Shown here piece after piece: positions 4,697 through 5,376 of a DNA stretch of 5,376 nucleotides; position 1 is the first letter of the stretch; the number at the start of each line of letters is the position of its first letter. The notes beneath the pieces were generated by a model. The model was not told the DNA's origin, searched no databases, and saw only the letters and a list, made by a program, of their open reading frames with translations. Made by a program: the position numbers and the translations under genes. Origin of the DNA: an uncultured Rhodanobacteraceae bacterium (GTDB lineage: Bacteria > Pseudomonadota > Gammaproteobacteria > Xanthomonadales > Ahniellaceae). The DNA lies in assembly GCA_937873105.1 (NCBI GenBank), contig CALMWD010000330.1, positions 1 to 5,376 on the forward strand, written 5' to 3'.

Positions 4697-5376
4697 CGCC
4701 CAGGCGCGATAGGGCGGGGGCGGCGGAACCGGCTTGAGCGCGGCCTTGCCGGTGCGTTCGCTGCGCGGGCCGAGCGTCGCGCGCGGCGGCGTCCAGCTGG
4801 CGCCGAACTGGGCGCGCAATTCGCGCATCAGCGGATCGATCGGGAAATCGGCGCGTTCGGCGCGGGCGCTGCCGGCGACCAGCAGCAGCTCGGCCGGCCC
4901 CGGATGCGCGATCAGGTACACGTCGGGCCGATAGCCGATGTCGACGATGGGCATGCCGATGTCCGGCTCGACCTGCAGCCGCCAACGCTGCGCGCGCGTG
5001 CTCGGGAAGGCGAGGCGGTTGCGCACCAGCGCGCCTTCGCCGACGGCGATGTCGAAGGCGGTATCGCTGGCCACCTGGCGCCACCACTCGCCCTCGCGCA
5101 CCGACAGGGTCACCGTGGCGAGCGCACCGCCGTCGCCGAGGTCGATGCGCGCGGCCGATGCCGGCAGGGCCGGCGGCAGGTCGAAACGATAGGCGTGTTC
5201 GCCGGTCGCGTCGGCGACCAGGGCGGCACGCCGGTATTCGCGCGCTTGGCCGGGCGGCGTCTCGTAGTCGGCCAGCACGCCGGTGATCTCCAGGTCCGGC
5301 GGCACCGGCGTCACGCGCAGGCGCAGCGCGTCGCCATCGAAGTCGGCCACGGCCAGGCGGGTCTCGCCGCTGCCGG
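4616..5376 (-). CDS. DUF3999 family protein, C-terminal part (5' end beyond the window)
   Basis: The window holds the last 252 codons; the frame stays open to the right edge, and the GTG at 5348-5350 is an internal Val (LAVADFDGD), not a start. The visible part is a beta-rich domain (LRLRVTPVPPDLEITGVLADY, YRFDLPPALPAS, WRLQVEPDIG). It is followed by GYRPDVYLIAHPGPAELLLV and AGSARAE, which match the DUF3999 pattern as I know it. A proline-rich linker with five consecutive prolines (4712-4726) leads to one C-terminal membrane segment (about 4640-4702, WALWAVLVAAALMIAALAI) and a short basic tail, RLLREPPRD. The bulk is therefore probably periplasmic and anchored at its C-terminus. The function is unknown; in many proteobacteria the gene lies next to one for a large DUF2339 membrane protein, which would be to the right of this window. 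Full-length members run to roughly 450 residues. It converges on the glycosyltransferase operon and overlaps it. Confidence 0.82.
   Translation of the reverse strand, partial: GSGETRLAVADFDGDALRLRVTPVPPDLEITGVLADYETPPGQAREYRRAALVADATGEHAYRFDLPPALPASAARIDLGDGGALATVTLSVREGEWWRQVASDTAFDIAVGEGALVRNRLAFPSTRAQRWRLQVEPDIGMPIVDIGYRPDVYLIAHPGPAELLLVAGSARAERADFPIDPLMRELRAQFGASWTPPRATLGPRSERTGKAALKPVPPPPPYRAWALWAVLVAAALMIAALAIRLLREPPRD

Noticed and set aside
5348..5350. GTG as the start of the DUF3999 gene
   Set aside because: The frame continues open to the window edge with sensible residues (GSGETRLAVAD), and the family is much longer, so the gene is simply cut by the window.

Overview
The window is about 5.4 kb of very GC-rich bacterial DNA. 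It is gene-dense, with strong G/C third-position bias, TGA stops on six of seven genes and several ATGA start/stop overlaps. The gene families (YhhW-type pirin, NDUFS6-type CHCC zinc finger, WaaL-like ligase, WaaE/KdtX-type glycosyltransferase, DUF3999) and the protein style suggest a gammaproteobacterium of the Xanthomonadales/Lysobacterales group. That placement is inferred from the look of the proteins, not from a marker gene.

Left part (1-1214): a pirin-family cupin with all four metal ligands (36-734) is followed by a short rho-independent terminator (752-773). Directly after it comes a second hairpin (775-810) whose 3' arm contains the ribosome-binding site of the next gene. That gene (816-1214) encodes a small secreted protein with two cysteines that resembles the DUF2541/YaaI type. 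Its tail is followed by a perfect 10-bp GC hairpin (1220-1244) and then a TACAAT -10 box (1255-1260).

Middle part (1287-4696): four tightly packed plus-strand genes form a probable operon. They encode a 63-aa CHCC zinc-finger protein, a family-4 glycosyltransferase, a polytopic O-antigen ligase/polymerase-family protein and a family-2 glycosyltransferase of the lipopolysaccharide-core type. The last three are joined by 4-base ATGA overlaps, so they are probably translationally coupled. Together they look like an envelope-glycan (LPS core or O-chain) module: two cytoplasmic sugar transferases around a membrane enzyme that joins or polymerises lipid-linked glycan. No flippase or ABC exporter is in the window.

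Right part (4616-5376): a convergent minus-strand gene, cut by the window edge, encodes the C-terminal part of a DUF3999-family membrane-anchored protein. Its 3' end overlaps the family-2 glycosyltransferase by 81 bases in codon register. The only TTA codon in any gene of the window lies exactly opposite the glycosyltransferase's TAA stop.

No RNA genes, insertion sequences, CRISPR arrays, origins or attachment sites were seen. There is no gene-free stretch longer than about 80 bases. Nothing here is clearly a new biological system; the most informative oddities are the antisense-register overlap and the tandem hairpins between the first two genes.
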